From: Aurantimonas sp. 22II-16-19i
Lineage (GTDB): Bacteria > Pseudomonadota > Alphaproteobacteria > Rhizobiales > Rhizobiaceae
Reading direction: 5' to 3'
Assembly (NCBI RefSeq): GCF_002088275.1
Contig: NZ_AQQS01000006.1
Span: forward strand, 113,574 to 177,573
Length of the DNA: 64,000 bases
Shown here: piece by piece, positions 33,687 to 42,634 of the stretch
Layout: every line of letters begins with the position of its first letter
Numbering within the stretch: position 1 is the first letter of the stretch
Program-made: the position numbers and the translations under genes
Notes under the pieces: model-generated
What the model saw: only the letters and a program-made list of their open reading frames with translations
The model's database searches: none
Told to the model about the DNA's origin: nothing

Positions 33687-35645
33687 ATGCGCATGGCGCG
33701 CATGAGGTGGCTGCCCGTACCCGCGCTTGCCCGGCAGAAGGGCCGCCTCACCGGCTGGCGCATCCGCCGCCGCTTCGCCGTGACGCGCATCGCCGTCCTC
33801 GCCCTCCTGGCTCTCTTTGCCGCCGTCGCCATCCTCTCGGCGGGGCGGTTCGCCGCGCACCAGGCTTTCGCCGAGGTCTATGCCGGCGCGCTCGAGACCC
33901 TCAACGTCCAGACCGCAACCCTCGACGGCGTCCTCGACAAGTACCGGGTGCTGCCGCCGCTGCTCGCGCAAGGAGCGGAGTTCCGGCGCTTCTTCGTCGA
34001 GCCGGCAGGGCCCGGCAGCGGCGCCGACGTGGCGGGAATGCGGATCGCGGCGGAATCCGTGGTTGGCCTTTCCGGGGCGCTCGATCTCTTGCTGATCGAT
34101 CCTGCCGGCGCGATCTTCCACGCGGCGAGGGGCCGGCTGAGCGAGACGCGGGGCCGGCTGGAGGAGGCGATCGCCGCCGCCCGCCAGGGGCGGCTCGGCC
34201 GCCAGAGCCTCGTCCTGCCGGACGGCGAGCGGGCCTATGTCTTCGTCGCGCCGGTCCGCCGGGGCGACTCGCTCGGCGGCTTCATCGCCCTCGTCGTCGA
34301 CCTCGAGAATGTCGAGGCGACCTGGGCACTGTCGAAGAATACCGTCTACGTCACCGACCGGTCGGGGCGGATCTTCCTGTCGAACCGCCGGGACTGGCGG
34401 ATGGCGCGGCCGGAGACGGTGACGGCCGGTGCCGGCGCGCGGGGGCGCGAGCCCCTCGACCTGACGCGCGGCCTGCCGCTGCTCGAGTGGCAGATCCACG
34501 TCCTCGCCGACACGGCGGCCGTCGCCGAGGCGCGGCTCGGCGGCCAGACGGTGGCGGGGCTGGTCAGCCTGGTTCTCGCCGGCATCGCGGTGATCGCGCT
34601 GCGCCGGCGGGAGGTCGGCATCCTGCGCGAGCGCCGCGACCGGGCGCTGGCGCTGCGGCTCGAACGGGTGGTGCGCGACCGCACCCGGGCGCTCAGCCAG
34701 GCGAACCTCTTCCTGAAGGACGAGGTCGAGGAGCGGCGTCTGACCGAGGCGAAGCTGCGGCGCACCCAGGACGAACTCGTCCAGGCGGCGAAGCTCGCCA
34801 GCCTCGGCCAGATGGCGGCGGCGCTCGGCCACGAGTTCAACCAGCCGCTCGCCGCGATCCGCACCTATGCCGACAATGCCGAGCGGTTCCTGTCCCGCGA
34901 GCGCGCCGACATGGCGAGCGGCAATCTCAAGCGCATCGTGGCGATGACCGACCGCATGGCCGAGATGTCGAAGACGCTGCTGGCCTTTGCCCGCAAGCCC
35001 GGCACGGCCTCCAACCCGGTCGCGCTCGGGCCGATCCTCGACGAGGCGATGATCCTGGTGCGCCCGCGCCTGCGCAAGGCCGGCATCGCGCTCACCGTCG
35101 ATCCGGCGCTGCGGCAGGTGACGGTGATGGGCGGGCGGGTGCGCCTCGCCCAGGTCTTCGTCAATCTCGTCAACAATGCCGTCGACGCGATGTCCGGAAC
35201 GGGTGCCGGTCCCGGGGCAGGGGCGGGAAGGGGTGACGCTGTGTCCGGCTCCGGGGGCGAGGCGGCCGGCGCGGCCGGCGGCAGGATCGCCATCGGCCTC
35301 GGCCCCGGCGCGGGTTCCGGTTCGGGTTCTGGCGGCCCGGGCGGGCCGGGCGGCGAAGCAGCGCCGGGAGAAACAGCGCCGGGAATGGTGGAGATCCGCG
35401 TCGCCGACGACGGCCCCGGCATCCTGCCGGCGATGCAGGACCAGATCTTCGAGCCCTTCGTCACCACCAAGGCGAGCGGCGAGGGGATCGGGATCGGCCT
35501 GTCGATCGTCAGGAACATCCTCGCCGATTTCGGCGGAACCATAAGGCTGGTGGCGAGCGGCCCCGGGGGGAGCGAATTTGCAATCGTCCTCGTCAGCGCC
35601 GATACCGGCGAGACAGTGCGCGACCCGTTTCTCGAGGTATCCTGA
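33687..35645 (+). CDS. dctB: DctB-like sensor histidine kinase
   Basis: Membrane sensor kinase (652 residues from ATG 33687) of the C4-dicarboxylate type. A first membrane helix (about residues 35-53), a periplasmic PAS-like double sensor domain to about 285, and a second helix (about 287-305) are followed by a coiled coil and the kinase core. The phospho-accepting His382 lies in ALGHEFNQPLAAIRTYADNA. The N-box is QVFVNLVNNAVDAM, G1 is VADDGPGI, and F/G2 is FEPFVTTKASGEGIGIGLSIV. Unusually, about 63 Gly/Ser/Ala/Pro-rich residues (504-566) lie between the N-box and G1. The start is uncertain (33576, 33687, 33693 or 33702). It pairs with the regulator 3 bases downstream. Confidence 0.85.
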   Translation: MRMARMRWLPVPALARQKGRLTGWRIRRRFAVTRIAVLALLALFAAVAILSAGRFAAHQAFAEVYAGALETLNVQTATLDGVLDKYRVLPPLLAQGAEFRRFFVEPAGPGSGADVAGMRIAAESVVGLSGALDLLLIDPAGAIFHAARGRLSETRGRLEEAIAAARQGRLGRQSLVLPDGERAYVFVAPVRRGDSLGGFIALVVDLENVEATWALSKNTVYVTDRSGRIFLSNRRDWRMARPETVTAGAGARGREPLDLTRGLPLLEWQIHVLADTAAVAEARLGGQTVAGLVSLVLAGIAVIALRRREVGILRERRDRALALRLERVVRDRTRALSQANLFLKDEVEERRLTEAKLRRTQDELVQAAKLASLGQMAAALGHEFNQPLAAIRTYADNAERFLSRERADMASGNLKRIVAMTDRMAEMSKTLLAFARKPGTASNPVALGPILDEAMILVRPRLRKAGIALTVDPALRQVTVMGGRVRLAQVFVNLVNNAVDAMSGTGAGPGAGAGRGDAVSGSGGEAAGAAGGRIAIGLGPGAGSGSGSGGPGGPGGEAAPGETAPGMVEIRVADDGPGILPAMQDQIFEPFVTTKASGEGIGIGLSIVRNILADFGGTIRLVASGPGGSEFAIVLVSADTGETVRDPFLEVS

Positions 35646-35648
35646 ACG

Positions 35649-37046
35649 ATGACCGGCTTCGGCGAACCGAGCGTCCATCTCGTCGACGACGACGACGACG
35701 TGCGCGACGCGCTCTGCCAGGGGCTCGAACTGGAAGGCATGCCGGTCGAACTGCACGAGGACGGCTCGACGCTCTTGTCGCGGATCAGCCACGAGACCTA
35801 TGCGGTGGTGGTCAGCGACATCCGCATGCCGGGCCTCGACGGCCTGGATCTGCTCAAGGCGGCGCTGGCCATCGATCCGACCCTGCCGGTCATCCTGATC
35901 ACCGGCCATGGCGACGTGCAGATGGCGGTGGATGCCATGCGGGCCGGCGCCTACGACTTCATCGAGAAGCCGTTCTCGGTGTCGCGGCTGCATGCGGTGG
36001 TCGAGCGGGCGCTGGAGAAGCGCCGCCTGGTCCTGGAAAACCGCATCCTGCGCTCGACCCTCGACGACGGCGACGAGCTGGCCCTGCGGCTCGTCGGCCG
36101 CACGCCCGGGATCCAGCGGCTGCGCCAGCAGATCCACGCGCTCGCCGACACCGACGTCGACGTCCTGGTGCTCGGCGAGACCGGCACCGGCAAGGAGGTG
36201 GTGGCGCGGGGCCTGCACGAATGCGGCAGCCGGGCGAAGAAGAACTTCGTCGCCATCAACTGCGCGGCGCTGCCCGCCGACATCATCGAATCGGAGCTCT
36301 TCGGCCACGAGCCCGGCGCCTTCACCGGCGCCGCCAAGCTCCGGATCGGCAAGCTCGAACATGCCGACGGCGGCACGATCTTCCTCGACGAGATCGAATC
36401 GATGCCGCTCGACCTGCAGGCGAAACTCCTGCGGGCGATCGAGACGCGGGTGATCGAGCGGCTCGGCTCCAACCGGCCGATCCCGCTCGACGTGCGCTTC
36501 GTCGCCGCCACCAAGACCGATCTCGCCGAGGCGGGCCGCACCGGGCGCTTCCGCTCCGACCTTTACTACCGCCTCAACGTCGTGACGCTGACGATCCCGC
36601 CGCTGCGGGACCGGCGCGAGGACGTGCCGCTGTTGTTCTTCCACCTGGCGCGGGAAGCCCGGGCGCGGTTCCGCCGCGAGATCCCGGCGGTCGATCACGG
36701 GCTGGAGATGCAGCTGATGCGCCGCGACTGGCCGGGCAACGTGCGCGAACTGCGGAACTACGCCGACCGCTTCGTGCTCGGCATGTGGTCGGGCTTCGAC
36801 GACGGCGAAGCTTCGGGAATGTCGAGTGGAGGGGCAGCGGCGGGCCTGCGGGCCGCGGCCGGCGCCGAGGGCGGCTCTTTGGCCGACCGGCTCACCGCCT
36901 ATGAGCGGGCGGTCATCGAGGCCGAACTCGCCCGCAATGGCGGCGCGCTGCGACCGACCTACGAAGCCCTGCAGATCTCGCGCAAGGGCCTCTACGACAA
37001 GATCCGCAGGCTGGGGATCGAAAGCCGCGAAGCGCTGGAAGATTGA
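35649..37046 (+). CDS. dctD: DctD-like sigma-54-dependent response regulator
   Basis: NtrC-family activator (465 residues) that works with sigma-54 RNA polymerase. The receiver domain has phospho-acceptor Asp57 in VVSDIRMPGLDGL and Lys in IEKPFS. The AAA+ domain has Walker A GETGTGKE (176-183), the sigma-54 contact loop GAFTGA (223-228), Walker B GGTIFLDEIES and RFRSDLYYRLNV. A Gly/Ala-rich linker (about 395-415) leads to a Fis-type helix-turn-helix at the C-terminus (LRPTYEALQISRKGLYDKIRRLGI). It follows dctB directly. The usual target dctA is not in the window, so the transported substrate is inferred only from family. Confidence 0.9.
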   Translation: MTGFGEPSVHLVDDDDDVRDALCQGLELEGMPVELHEDGSTLLSRISHETYAVVVSDIRMPGLDGLDLLKAALAIDPTLPVILITGHGDVQMAVDAMRAGAYDFIEKPFSVSRLHAVVERALEKRRLVLENRILRSTLDDGDELALRLVGRTPGIQRLRQQIHALADTDVDVLVLGETGTGKEVVARGLHECGSRAKKNFVAINCAALPADIIESELFGHEPGAFTGAAKLRIGKLEHADGGTIFLDEIESMPLDLQAKLLRAIETRVIERLGSNRPIPLDVRFVAATKTDLAEAGRTGRFRSDLYYRLNVVTLTIPPLRDRREDVPLLFFHLAREARARFRREIPAVDHGLEMQLMRRDWPGNVRELRNYADRFVLGMWSGFDDGEASGMSSGGAAAGLRAAAGAEGGSLADRLTAYERAVIEAELARNGGALRPTYEALQISRKGLYDKIRRLGIESREALED

Positions 37047-37370
37047 GGCGGCGTGCGGCTCGACCGTGAGGGCTGCCGCAGCAAGACCTGGCAGGTGACG
37101 GAGCGGACATTGCGTCTCCGTGCCGTTTCGTCACAGACGATACTTCGAACAACCCACTGATCGTCCGGAATTGTTTCGGCCCATCCCTCATTTTGGGGAT
37201 GCTTCTCACCTGACGGTTTGTTTCCAATACTGGCGGGGTCAGCGCAATTGCCCCAGCCACGAGGCCCCCCAGCGCGGTCCGGTCGCTCCCAACGGCCGGA
37301 CCGCGTTCCGATCCCGAGGCGTGCGGGGTGACGACAGCTCCGATTGGACAGGGCAACTCCAGCACGTAGA
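37047..37370. other. intergenic region between dctD and the LuxR-type regulator
   Basis: A 324-base region with no convincing gene. It should contain the promoter of the following regulator, but no clear -35/-10 or operator was identified. Confidence 0.3.
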
Positions 37371-38474
37371 ATGGCGACCATGCTCGATGCGATCCTGGAT
37401 GAACTCTACGGCACGATCGACGGTCAGGTCGAATGGCGGAGCGCGTTGCGCTCGGCGATCGAGGCTGCCGGTGCCGAGCGGCTCTCCATCCACGCATTCG
37501 GAGCAGACGGCTCGTTCCGGCAGGAAACCGAGCCCTTCGATCCGGAGGGCGTGCTGCTCTATGCCCGCGATTTTGCCGACAAGGATCTGCGGGTCGGCCG
37601 GATTCTCGGCGGAAGGCGGGGCGTCCTTGCGACCCAGGACGTGATGACCGGCGAGGAGATCGCCCGCTGCGCCGTCCACAACGAGTTCTACCGGATCTAT
37701 CCGGAGTGCTGGAACACGGTCAACATCGCTTTGGACGGGGACAAGACCCTGTGGGTCCCCTCGTTCTACCGCAGTGCCAGGCACGGCAGCTTCTCGGAGG
37801 ACGAAAAGCGTGTGCTCGCCATCCTGGCGTCGCATATCGCCAGGGTCTCGGAGACCCGGACGGCCCTTTCTCCGCAGGGTTCGAGCCTGTCGACGGACGG
37901 CATCCTCGCCGCCTATGACGCCCTCGACGACGGCATCGTCATCTTCGATCAGTTCGGCTGCGTCCTCCACATGAACCAGGCGGCGCGTAGCCTCGCCGAG
38001 GCGATGGACGGCATCATGGTCCGCGACGGCGTCCTCCTGGCCTCCCATCACGACTGCGCGGAGCCGCTGGCAACGATGATGGCTGCCACGATCCGGGTCG
38101 CGGCGGGCGAAGCCCACGAGATGCCCCGGCCGATCGGTCTTCGCCGCGCGACGACGCCGCATGCGCTGCTCGTGCGCGCCTATGTCGCGCCGAACGGCGC
38201 CGATGGCGGCCGCATCAGCGTCCTGAAGCTGCAGGACCATGCCCATTGGGCGCTGCCTTCGCCGGAGATGGTCCGGGCGGCCACGGGCCTGAGCCTGGCC
38301 GAATCCCGCCTCGCCATCGCCCTCCTCGAAGGTCTCGGCGCTTCGGCCTACGCCAAACGCGCCGGCGTGTCGGAGCATACCGTGCGCAGCCAGTTGAAGG
38401 TGATCCGCGCGAAGCTGCGGGTCTCGCGCCAGGCGGATATCGTCGCCGTCATCGCGAGGCTCTGCCGAGGATGA
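37371..38474 (+). CDS. LuxR-family transcriptional regulator with PAS-like sensor region
   Basis: A 367-residue regulator. The C-terminal LuxR helix-turn-helix is clear: GLSLAESRLAIALLEGLGASAYAKRAGVSEHTVRSQLKVIRAKLRVSRQADIV. The region before it (about residues 175-300) looks like a PAS-type fold (ILAAYDALDDGIVIFDQFGCVLHMNQAARSL), and the first 165 residues form another probable sensory domain. No receiver domain or autoinducer-binding motif is recognised. The ligand is unknown. The start is uncertain (37371 or 37380), because no strong ribosome-binding site is seen. Confidence 0.8.
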   Translation: MATMLDAILDELYGTIDGQVEWRSALRSAIEAAGAERLSIHAFGADGSFRQETEPFDPEGVLLYARDFADKDLRVGRILGGRRGVLATQDVMTGEEIARCAVHNEFYRIYPECWNTVNIALDGDKTLWVPSFYRSARHGSFSEDEKRVLAILASHIARVSETRTALSPQGSSLSTDGILAAYDALDDGIVIFDQFGCVLHMNQAARSLAEAMDGIMVRDGVLLASHHDCAEPLATMMAATIRVAAGEAHEMPRPIGLRRATTPHALLVRAYVAPNGADGGRISVLKLQDHAHWALPSPEMVRAATGLSLAESRLAIALLEGLGASAYAKRAGVSEHTVRSQLKVIRAKLRVSRQADIVAVIARLCRG

Positions 38475-38521
38475 GGAGGAAGCGGGCCGCTTCCCGTCCG
38501 CCGTCGCGAGAGGAGGCCTGC

Positions 38522-38683
38522 GTGATCCGCTTCGGGATCCGGCGCCGCTACCGTCCGACCAACGACAATCGTCATCTGTCGGTGATCGGCGGATCGTCGC
38601 CCGGGCCGGTCTGGGCCGCCATCGCATTCGCCGTCTGCAGCTTCTGGCTCGGCGTCGCGGCGCTGCTTGTCAGGCTGATGTGA
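38522..38683 (+). CDS. 53-residue single-pass membrane protein
   Basis: Starts at GTG 38522 with GAGG 9 bases upstream. The N-terminus is basic (IRFGIRRRYRPTNDN) and the second half is one membrane helix (WAAIAFAVCSFWLGVAALLV), ending in RLM. It begins 47 bases after the LuxR-type gene and may be its operon partner. Function unknown. It is supported by composition and start site only. Confidence 0.4.
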   Translation: MIRFGIRRRYRPTNDNRHLSVIGGSSPGPVWAAIAFAVCSFWLGVAALLVRLM

Positions 38684-38811
38684 TCCGACGACCGACGTCT
38701 TGAAGAAAGACGCCGGACGTCGTGCCATGGGCCGCCCGATCGATCGGAGCGGGGTCGGTCTCGAGCCCGCTCGGCGCGTGCGGACCCGGTGCCTCGATGC
38801 GGCCTGCCCGC

Positions 38812-39423
38812 TCAGGCGGCCTTGAGGCCGGCGATCGCGCCGAGGGCGTCGTTGGTGGCCTTTTCGCGCTGTTCGGGACCGGTCGCGATGCCTTCGGCGA
38901 CGATCACTTCGAGATCGGTGACGCCGAAGAAGCCGAAGACGGTGCGCAGGTAGGTCTCGGCATGTTCGAAGGAGGCGGCCGGGGTGCCGGCGCCGTAGAA
39001 GCCGCCGCGGGCGATGGTGAGGATCACCCGCTTGTCGCCGGCCAGACCCTCCGGCCCCGCTTCGGTGTAGCGGAACGTCTTGCCGGCCACGGCGACGCGG
39101 TCGACCCAGGCCTTCAGCTGGCTGGAAACCGTGAAATTGTAGAGCGCGACGCCGATCACCACGACATCGGCGGCGAGGAACTCCTCCAGCACCCGGCCGC
39201 CGAGGGCGAGATCCTCCTGCAGGGCCTGGTCGTGCTGGACCGACGCGCTCTGGCCGGCCAGATACCGGCCGGTCAGATGGGAGATGGGCTCGGCGACGAG
39301 ATCGCGATAGGAGACCTCGATGCCGGGGTTTTCACTCACCAGGCGCTCGACGGCGGCCCTGGAGAGCGCGCGGCTGACCGAATTCTCGCCGAGAATGCTG
39401 GAATCGAGATGGAGCAGTTTCAT
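38812..39423 (-). CDS. azoR: FMN-dependent NADH-azoreductase
   Basis: A 203-residue flavodoxin-like quinone reductase/azoreductase. It has KLLHLDSSILGENSVSRALS for FMN phosphate binding, GVALYNFTVSSQLKAWVDRVAVAGKTFRY for the flavin and active-site loops, and IARGGFYGAGTPAASFEHAETYL, all AzoR patterns. It reduces quinones and azo compounds with NADH and protects against thiol and quinone stress. It is divergent from an HxlR-family regulator gene, the usual regulatory partner. Confidence 0.92.
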   Translation of the reverse strand: MKLLHLDSSILGENSVSRALSRAAVERLVSENPGIEVSYRDLVAEPISHLTGRYLAGQSASVQHDQALQEDLALGGRVLEEFLAADVVVIGVALYNFTVSSQLKAWVDRVAVAGKTFRYTEAGPEGLAGDKRVILTIARGGFYGAGTPAASFEHAETYLRTVFGFFGVTDLEVIVAEGIATGPEQREKATNDALGAIAGLKAA

Positions 39424-39611
39424 GGCTGTATCCTCTGGGCACGACGGCATCGGCGAGACGATCGAGAGCGATCCCCGGTCGGCACGATGCGGCAATTCGA
39501 TGTGGTGGAGCGTCGGTCGCGCGGCCTTTCGGACGCCCGGCGTTCCAGGTATGGCTTTGATACCGAGGCCCATTAAATGACCGCCATGCTGCGGCGCAAG
39601 GAGGCACATTC

Positions 39612-40010
39612 TTGGAACCTGAGAACAGCGCTGTGACCCATGACGACCACCGGTTTCCCGGCGGTTGCCAGGCGGTGGGCAGCGTGCTGTCGCGGATCGG
39701 CGACAAGTGGTCGGTGCTGGTGGTGATGCTGCTCGCCGGCGGGCCGAAGCGCTTCAGCGAGCTGAAGCGGGCGATCGGCACCATCTCCCAGCGCATGCTG
39801 ACGCTGACGCTGCGCGGGCTGGAGCGGGACGGCCTCGTCACCCGCACCGTGACGCCGACGATCCCGCCGCGGGTCGACTACGAACTCACCGATCTCGGCC
39901 ATTCGCTGTGCGGCCCGGTGCGCGGTATCGGCGACTGGGCGTTCGAGAACCACGGCCGGATCGAAGCGGCGCGACAGCGCTATGACGGGCGGCAGGAGGG
40001 CGCTGGCTGA
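39612..40010 (+). CDS. HxlR-family transcriptional regulator
   Basis: A 132-residue winged-helix regulator of the HxlR/YodB family. Conserved segments are VLSRIGDKWSVLVVMLLAGGPKRFSELKRAIGTISQRMLTLTLRGLERDGLVTR and VDYELTDLGHSL. A Cys in the GGCQAVGSVLSRIG region matches the redox-sensing Cys of quinone-responsive members. The start TTG 39612 has AAGGAG 8 bases upstream; GTG 39633 is the alternative. It is divergent from azoR, which it probably represses until quinones or electrophiles oxidise the Cys. Confidence 0.88.
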   Translation: MEPENSAVTHDDHRFPGGCQAVGSVLSRIGDKWSVLVVMLLAGGPKRFSELKRAIGTISQRMLTLTLRGLERDGLVTRTVTPTIPPRVDYELTDLGHSLCGPVRGIGDWAFENHGRIEAARQRYDGRQEGAG

Positions 40011-40084
40011 GGGATGCGCGGGCCGCCTCCGGCTCGTGGCCGCGCGGCAGGAATGGCGCGCGGCAGGGATATCGGCCGCCCTCG

Positions 40085-40465
40085 TCAGCCTTGCGAGCGC
40101 CGATAGGCCTCAAGCAGGTCCGTCACCAGGATTCCGTCGATGCGCATGTCCGTCAGGTCGGCGTTCCGGATCTCGGCCTTCGCCAGCGTCGCGCCGTCGA
40201 TGACGACGCCGGAGAGATTGGCGTCGGTGATCGTCGCGCCGGCAAGATTGACGTTGTTGAACCGGGCCTTTGCCAGATTGACGTCGTCGAAGACGGCTTC
40301 GGCGAGATTGGTGTCCGCGAACGTCGCCCGGGTGAGGACCGCGTGGAAGCGCGCATCGGCGAGGTTGACGCCGTCGAAATTGGCGCCCGTCATCTCGGCG
40401 CGGTGGTATCGCACGCCTTCCAGCCTTTCGCCGTCGAAGGGTCCGGTGTTTTCATCGTCGCTCAT
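40085..40465 (-). CDS. pentapeptide-repeat protein
   Basis: A 126-residue protein made almost wholly of A(D/N)LXX repeats: ANFDG, VNLAD, ARFHA, TNLAE, VNLAK, VNLAG, ANLSG, ATLAK, ADLTD. These form a right-handed quadrilateral beta-helix. Functions in this family range from gyrase protection to unknown; nothing here points to a specific one. ATG 40465 follows GGAGG by 6 bases. Confidence 0.85.
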   Translation of the reverse strand: MSDDENTGPFDGERLEGVRYHRAEMTGANFDGVNLADARFHAVLTRATFADTNLAEAVFDDVNLAKARFNNVNLAGATITDANLSGVVIDGATLAKAEIRNADLTDMRIDGILVTDLLEAYRRSQG

Positions 40466-40661
40466 GATGGGCCTCCACGCCTTCGGGCACCCGGCATCGT
40501 CGCCGGCCGGACCCGGCAATGCACCGGTTCTCGCATCGGCGCCAGTCGCGGATTCTCACCGAGCCCATCGTCCCTCGCCAAGCCGCGGGCAGGGCCGCGC
40601 TTCCGCTTCGGCTGCATCTCCTGTATCCCGTGGCTTTTCCGCCGACGTCACGGAACTGCTC

Positions 40662-41147
40662 ATGGACCGGCTCGACAAGAAGATTTTGCGGCTCCTGCAG
40701 GAGGACGCAACCCTCGCGGTCGCCGATGTCGCCAAGCGCGTCGGCCTGTCGACGACGCCCTGCTGGCGGCGCATCCAGCGGCTGGAGGAGGACGGCGTCA
40801 TCATGCGGCGGGTCGCGGTGCTCGATCCGGAAAAGATCAACGCCCGCGTCACCGTCTTCGTGGCGATCCGCACCAACTCCCATTCCACCGAATGGCTGAA
40901 GCGGTTTTCCGAGGTGATCGGCGAGTTTCCCGAGGTGATCGAGTTCTACCGCATGAGCGGCGACGTCGATTATCTGCTCCGGGTGGTGGTGCCGGACATC
41001 GCCGCCTACGACGCCTTCTACAAGCGGATGATCGAGAAGATCGAGATCCGCGACGTCTCCTCGTCCTTCGCCATGGAGCAGATCAAGTACACGACCCAGA
41101 TGCCGCTCGACTACATGGTGCTCGACAAGGAGCCGCGGGGGGATTGA
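40662..41147 (+). CDS. Lrp/AsnC-family transcriptional regulator
   Basis: A 161-residue regulator. The N-terminal helix-turn-helix has LDKKILRLLQEDATLAVADVAKRVGLSTTPCWRRIQRLEEDGVI. The C-terminal RAM domain has EFPEVIEFYRMSGDVDYLLRVVVPDIAAYDAFYKR, which binds amino acids. The open frame runs upstream to 40140, but the family start at MDRLDKKI is ATG 40662. The target is unknown; the Lrp type suggests control of amino-acid metabolism or transport. Confidence 0.9.
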   Translation: MDRLDKKILRLLQEDATLAVADVAKRVGLSTTPCWRRIQRLEEDGVIMRRVAVLDPEKINARVTVFVAIRTNSHSTEWLKRFSEVIGEFPEVIEFYRMSGDVDYLLRVVVPDIAAYDAFYKRMIEKIEIRDVSSSFAMEQIKYTTQMPLDYMVLDKEPRGD

Positions 41148-41291
41148 GTCTGAGCGCGGCGCGGGCACGGCGGCCTGAACGGTGGCTGCCTCGCCGGAAC
41201 CGGCCACGCCCTGACCGGGCCGCCGTCACGGAAACGTCATGGAGGTAACTCATAGTTGCGGGCGAGGGGCGAGATAGCAGGGAGCTGCGCG

Positions 41292-42542
41292 ATGAAACTC
41301 GTCCTGACGACATGGAACCTCGAATGGTTGGGCCAGCTCCTCAAGGGTCATGAGCGAACCATCGCCACCGAGGCCAGACGCGTCACCAGCGCCGCCGGCA
41401 AGCGGCTGCAGGCGCTGCAGAAGGCGCAGATCGCCGAGGAGATCCGGCTGATCGGGCCCGACATCCTGTGCATCCAGGAAGGGCCGAGCACCGGCCAGGC
41501 GCGCCTGCTGCAGGCGTTCTGCGACGAGGAACTCGCCGGCGAATACGTGCCGATCCTCCGCCCGGACGGCGATCGCTACTACATCCGTGGGGCGCAGGGC
41601 ATCTGGTTCCTGGTGAAGCGCCGGCGGCTCGATCTGCTCCAGCCGACGCTCTTGCCGATCCCCAAATGGTGGGAGGCGACGGAGCGCCAGAGCCGGTTCG
41701 ATCCGGCCCAGCCGGGCGAGCACGGCGCGAGCTGGCCGATCAACCATCCCGCCTACAAGCCCGGGCCACGCCAGCCGCAGCCGGAGGACGAGGAGGGCGA
41801 GCCGCTGCCGCCCGACCTCGGCGACCGCGAGCATTTCCACTATCGCCATCCGCAGACCATGGTGTGCCGGATCGGCGGCAAGCGCGTCGACTTCGTCGGG
41901 GTCCACCTGAAATCGAAGTTCAGCGGCGAGGACTACGAACCGGCCGGCCGGATCCGTCAGGCGCTCCGCCTCGAGGCGCGGGCCGCGAGCGAGGCGGAGG
42001 CCGCGACCATCGCTGCGGCGGAGCAGAAGGCCGTCGAGGCGCGGATCAAGATCTCCACCGAGGCCGAGGACATCCGCTACTATATCGACGCCCGCTTCGA
42101 GGACGAGCCGTTTCCGGCGATCTTCCTGCTCGGCGACATGAATGACGGCGTCGGCAAGGAATATTTCGAGCGCCGCTACCTCTTCCACGACCTGATCTCG
42201 AACCTGCAGGGCGACGTCTTCTTCGCCCGGCGCTTCCTCAACCACGCGCTGTTCGACTACGGCATCGACGGGGCGACGGACTATCGCTGGACCGTCCGCT
42301 TCCTCGACGCCTGGGAGCCCTATCGCGACCCGAAGATCCTGCTCGACCACATCATGTTCACCCAGTCCGTGGTGGGCGAGAACGCCTTCGCGCATTCGCC
42401 GGTCCGCGTGCCGCCCCATGGCGGCCGGGTCGAGCATGCGGCCCACAATGCCGCCAATGTCGTGTTCGAGCGGAGCGAGGACCAGACCAGCGACCACCGG
42501 CCGGTCAGCGTCGACATCGAGGTCGATGGCAAAATCACCTGA
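41292..42542 (+). CDS. endonuclease/exonuclease/phosphatase-fold protein
   Basis: A 416-residue protein of the EEP superfamily. Catalytic landmarks are TTWNLEWLG (Asn), IQEGPS (metal-binding Glu), GVHLKSKF, GDMNDGV (Asp/Asn), LLDHIMF and SDHRPVSVD (catalytic His). An insertion of about 70 charged and Pro-rich residues (about 125-185) lies in the middle. The substrate may be a nucleic acid or a phosphoester; it cannot be told from sequence. No signal peptide is present, so it is probably cytoplasmic. ATG 41292 has GGGAG 9 bases upstream. Confidence 0.82.
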   Translation: MKLVLTTWNLEWLGQLLKGHERTIATEARRVTSAAGKRLQALQKAQIAEEIRLIGPDILCIQEGPSTGQARLLQAFCDEELAGEYVPILRPDGDRYYIRGAQGIWFLVKRRRLDLLQPTLLPIPKWWEATERQSRFDPAQPGEHGASWPINHPAYKPGPRQPQPEDEEGEPLPPDLGDREHFHYRHPQTMVCRIGGKRVDFVGVHLKSKFSGEDYEPAGRIRQALRLEARAASEAEAATIAAAEQKAVEARIKISTEAEDIRYYIDARFEDEPFPAIFLLGDMNDGVGKEYFERRYLFHDLISNLQGDVFFARRFLNHALFDYGIDGATDYRWTVRFLDAWEPYRDPKILLDHIMFTQSVVGENAFAHSPVRVPPHGGRVEHAAHNAANVVFERSEDQTSDHRPVSVDIEVDGKIT

Positions 42543-42634
42543 ACCGCCGGGAACGACGGGGCGCCTCGGCGGTGATCGAGGGCAGGGCCGCGCAGGTCAC
42601 GACGCTGGCGGTCGGAGCGCGGCGTGCGGCGACG

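Noticed and set aside
33531..36698. A 1055-codon open frame on the minus strand
   Set aside because: It lies antisense to dctB and dctD, which have complete kinase and AAA+ motifs. Long antisense frames are common in DNA of this G+C content, and its translation shows no domain.
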